A stretch of DNA of 64,000 nt from Ptychodera flava (taxonomy: Eukaryota > Hemichordata > Enteropneusta > Ptychoderidae). Shown piece after piece: positions 60,740 to 64,000 of this stretch. Where the stretch lies: positions 8,057,910 to 8,121,909 of the forward strand of contig NW_027248277.1 of NCBI RefSeq assembly GCF_041260155.1, written 5' to 3'. The stretch's first letter is position 1; the number at the start of each line of letters is the position of its first letter. The notes below the pieces were generated by a model. It was not told the origin of the DNA, did no database searches, and saw nothing but the letters and a program-made list of their open reading frames with translations. The translations under genes and the position numbers were made by a program.

Positions 60740-61340
60740 AAATGAGAGGAAAGACAAAATGCCATGTGACATCGATGACCTTTGACCTCAAACAAACATT
60801 CGTTCCTGTAAATCAGTAACCACAAGGCTATATATACCCTTCGTCTTCGGTATGATGGGTGACCTGATTACGTAACTTCTTATATCTCATTTGTTATGTA
60901 CATATCTAATTCTGGGCTCGCCATTATAGCTAAAGGTCTGCTTTTTGGTACACAGGGATATGTATGGGTGGAAAGTTTTTTGAAAAAATGTCACTTGGCT
61001 TGATGATCTTTTACCTCAACTATGCATATGTGCCTATAAGTCAGTAACCACAAGTGCTATACCTTCACATTCAGTATGATAGTGGAACTGATGGCACCTC
61101 ATCCTGTACCTTATGCCCGTATCATATTCTGGGCTAACGAATAGGGATAGACGTCTTACGATTTGTACAAAGGGACAACTAAGTAAGGAATTTTTTTCGA
61201 CGACATGTCATGTGACCCAGTTGAAATTTGACCTCAGTTATATTTATACGTCTATAAATGAGTTTAAATGCTACTGCCTCCATATTTGATTGGATGAGCC
61301 AGCTAAAAGCACTCCATCCTGTACCTTATTAAATATGAAC
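60740..61340 (-). repeat. Reverse-orientation copies of the intron-3 tandem repeat
   Basis: AAATCAGTAACCACAAG, TACATATCTAATTCTGGGCT and TTTTTGGTACACAGGGATA are the reverse complements of the landmarks at 49250-50450. About three units, the last interrupted at 61340 by the CACTACGG element and resuming at 62702. Confidence 0.75.
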
Positions 61341-62701
61341 CACTACGGCCCAAAAGTATGCCTCAGTGTACGGTATTCCGCGAAGCATTATTTCTATGGA
61401 ACAGGGCTTTCACCCGGTCGCTATTGACAACGGCGAACATTGTATCAATTTATTTTCAATAGATTATCGATCGAAAATCTGTTTGGGTGCCGCTCGTGCT
61501 GGGCGCTCGTGTGTTGAGGTCACGTCATAAACATTTCCACAATTACCCGTATATTGACTTATACACTTTAACATCAAGGTATCCGTTGGTTTCCTGTACT
61601 GAAAGTATATCGACGACACTTTTTTCAGTTCTGGTGATAGTTTTACGTACGTTTCAGCACATTTTGGCGCACTTCGGCGTAGTTTGGCGCCATTGTGAAC
61701 GGGGAACTACACGCGAGTGAGTGAGACAACAATGTAACAATTTCGGACAAAAGAATATCGATCGATAACGTTCACTGCACGATTACAGTGGAGACTCTAC
61801 GCCCGTTCGCCTCTGTTCTGTGTTATTTTTGCAGTTTACTGGAATTTTCATGGTTGATATTCGCCAAAATTTGGTGTAAATTACAACAACCTGACAGGTA
61901 TTTAGTCTGCACAATTTAAAAGACGCTAACTGATTAAAATGCGTCAATATAAGACCCTGATTCTGCATATGCAAACGCCGTAAGATCGCCATTTTATTGA
62001 GGGCAAGAGCAAAAATTCAGCGATCGGAAAAATAAAATGCAACTAAAACAAGTTTCGTCGAGAAATTAAAAAAACTAAAACCACAGGAATTTTGTATATC
62101 AATCAAAGAAACACCGTGCCACTTTTCACTATCATTGGTTCAGAATTGAGAAATTTGAACGAGCGAGAGTTGTACGGTCTGTTCAGTACATTAAACGCCA
62201 TTGTTTTCTATGGGAAATCGAGCTGATTAGACATATCGTAAAATGAAAAATACTTCTGAAAAAAATCGTTGGTTTAACTTTTTCATTTCGCTGTTATTTT
62301 TTATAATATTTGGTATGACAGATATCATGAACGGTAACTAAAACTCTATGGTTTTATTTTTTTGAGTTTCCCTCTTATTTTTATGAAATGACGAGTTGAA
62401 GATCGTTTTGCTGTTGACTGTGTTTTTACGTAATTTTGCATATGGCTGTTATCGCTTACGTATTTTTGGAATTCCCATGTGAAATTCTTCCCAAAATATT
62501 ATAATTGTAAGGGCAGTATATACGGGAAATAGGACCTGTTACTCTTTCATTAATATTTAGCTGTGCAGCAAGGAAATACGGCGAAATTTTCAACATGACG
62601 CGGGAGGTGAAATTTACTCTGTGAACGCGCACTCCACGTATGTGTGGCGAAAATTCGGGACGCTAATACCGTACAAAATGGGGCGCCTTTGGGCCGTAGT
62701 G
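61341..62701. mobile_element. Non-autonomous DNA transposon with CACTACGGCCCAAA termini
   Basis: Left end CACTACGGCCCAAA ... GTACGGTATT, right end AATACCGTAC ... TTTGGGCCGTAGTG: imperfect terminal inverted repeats of about 37 bp. It interrupts a copy of the dispersed tandem repeat. Removing the element and one copy of the flanking dinucleotide AC gives TATGAACATATC, against the repeat consensus TATGTACATATC, so the borders are well placed. 1361 bp, no transposase frame. CACTA-like ends, but superfamily not settled. Confidence 0.7.
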
Positions 62702-62860
62702 ACATATCTTATTCTGGGCTAATCAATAGAGGTAAGATTTTTGGCATATATGAATAAATTTGGGAATATAGAGACACAGACAATTGTCAGCTCAATTTCA
62801 CAAATATGCCTATAAATCAGTAACCGCAAGTGCTACACCCTTTATATTTGATGGGATGAA
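62702..62860 (-). repeat. Continuation of the interrupted tandem repeat
   Basis: ACATATCTTATTCTGGGCTA, then AAATCAGTAACCGCAAGTGC, continuing the unit cut at 61340. Confidence 0.7.
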
Positions 62861-64000
62861 GCACCTTACGGCATGGGGGGCCTACTGATTTTCATTCAGG
62901 TATCTTTTGCCAGTGTTTGCAGGTTTTATAACCTTAATTTCAATATAAGTACTCTCAAATACTGGTAACTGTTGTTCTTAAAATCTGGTATTTCCGAAAT
63001 TATCTTCAGTAAATCACTTGTTTGTCATGAGAGAAAATGCCGAGAGAGTTTGACCGGTTGACCTCGCTGTTAATTTTATGCAGGAAATTACAATAACAAC
63101 GCTTGGTCGAATGACGCAGTGCCTTGAGGGTGGGATCGCCAGTGGTATAGGGGGAGGAGTACCTTCCCGATGGTGATAAGTGGTGCGGATTACCGTCGCC
63201 TAGGTGACTTGCGTTGCAAATACCTGGACTGAACCCACGCGTGGACTGAACCATTTGGTTTTTTTGGGTGTCGATGGTACTTTGACAATAAAAGTAAAGA
63301 TGCACAGATATCGAGTTTATTGTCTTGTTTATGAGCGGCCAGTATTTCCAACAGCATGAATTACGTGCATTTGCCCTAGAAGAAATAAATAATTTCGAAT
63401 AAAACATCGCGAATATAACCACATTCCTTAAGCTCGACGTACCCCAAAGAACCATGAAATCGCCCGACTTTCGATTGAAGAGATGAGTTTTGCCAAACCG
63501 CGTATACAGAAAAAGTGGCAGATGACTTTATTTTTAGAATCATAGACAGTATAGCGAGATGTAAAAAATGTGAAAGAGGCTCCCCATCTAACTATCCTAA
63601 ATGTTTTTGTGTCGAGTTTGTGTTTGATTCGTTTCGAAAATGTGTTCCTACATTCTTATCCGATTGTGTGTGTTAATAAAAATGTTTGTTTCGCTTTGGA
63701 TATTTGTAGAGAAGTTTGGATTAGTGTGTACGGTAATGTTTTGTTTGTGTGGGGAAAGCTTATGGCGAGACGCAGCCGGACCTATGTTGTTACAAAAGTT
63801 GATAGAGTCGCCCTTTGACGCTTGCGTTTCGAAACCCGGTTGTGGTTTCTCATCAGTCGCGGTGTAGATTCTTTCCTTAGTTTGTGTTTGTGAAAATTTA
63901 TTTTAATGCATTTTAGTGGTCTTGCTTTTCGATTAGCGAGGCAAGTATATTAATTTTTGGTCACGTTGTGAGTCCGTTTGGTGGTTCGCTTTGTTTGTTC
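62861..64000. other. Intergenic, no gene recognised
   Basis: Minus-strand frame 63455-63006 (149 codons) and plus frames at 63570-63867 show no family motif. A TTTCGAAACCCGGTTGTGGT segment near 63825 looks like a retroelement-end motif but cannot be assigned. Confidence 0.4.

Noticed and set aside
63006..63455. 149-codon minus-strand frame and a possible LTR-like AATAAA segment near 63288
   Set aside because: No similarity to gag/pol or any family; no second LTR copy in the window.

Overview
This is eukaryotic nuclear DNA, most likely from an invertebrate animal. Coding sequence is split into short exons with GT/AG borders and kilobase introns. The DNA is AT-rich, full of microsatellites, and crowded with animal-type transposons (BEL/Pao LTR element, non-LTR retrotransposons, tRNA-derived SINEs, cut-and-paste DNA elements). 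I cannot name the species. A marine deuterostome or lophotrochozoan is a guess, not a result. There are no rRNA genes, prokaryotic operons or CRISPR arrays.

Two real protein genes can be assembled, both on the + strand, with intron phases that agree at every junction. (1) A TRPC-type cation channel runs from about 4591 to 22802 in nine recognised exons of about 656 codons. It has a short ankyrin region, the TRP_2 region, the transmembrane core, pore, TRP box and a C-terminal tail. Its first coding exon was not found. (2) A type II membrane protein runs from 37273 (ATG) to 53095 (stop) in six coding exons of exactly 500 codons. It combines a signal anchor, an FkbM-type methyltransferase domain and a C-terminal domain resembling a polysaccharide deacetylase (NodB) fold whose usual metal-binding residues are not visible. 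I consider this domain combination the most interesting gene-level observation.

Layout: 1-2.7 kb, a broken transposase-like gene on the minus strand; 2.8-3.4 kb, a ~178-bp tandem repeat; 4.6-22.8 kb, the TRPC-like gene. Its 7.6-kb intron holds an internally deleted BEL/Pao element with intact 395-bp LTRs and a 5-bp target duplication, itself carrying a tandem tRNA-derived SINE, and flanked by a large inverted repeat. 22.8-37.2 kb is intergenic, dominated at 26.7-30.1 kb by two copies of a ~1.6-kb block made of ~147-bp units, most carrying an exact ATGCAAAT octamer. 37.2-53.1 kb is the methyltransferase gene, with a decayed LINE in intron 2 (itself carrying a small hAT-like insertion) and ~180-225-bp repeats in intron 3. 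53.1-64 kb is intergenic: a foldback element, a triplicated 250-bp coding-like unit between (TA)n tracts, a LINE fragment, and inverted copies of the intron-3 repeat interrupted by a 1.36-kb element with CACTACGG termini.

Nothing in the sequence links the two genes functionally: one is a predicted plasma-membrane cation channel, the other a predicted secretory-pathway/Golgi-type membrane protein. The window is mostly a record of nested repeat insertions around two sparse genes.
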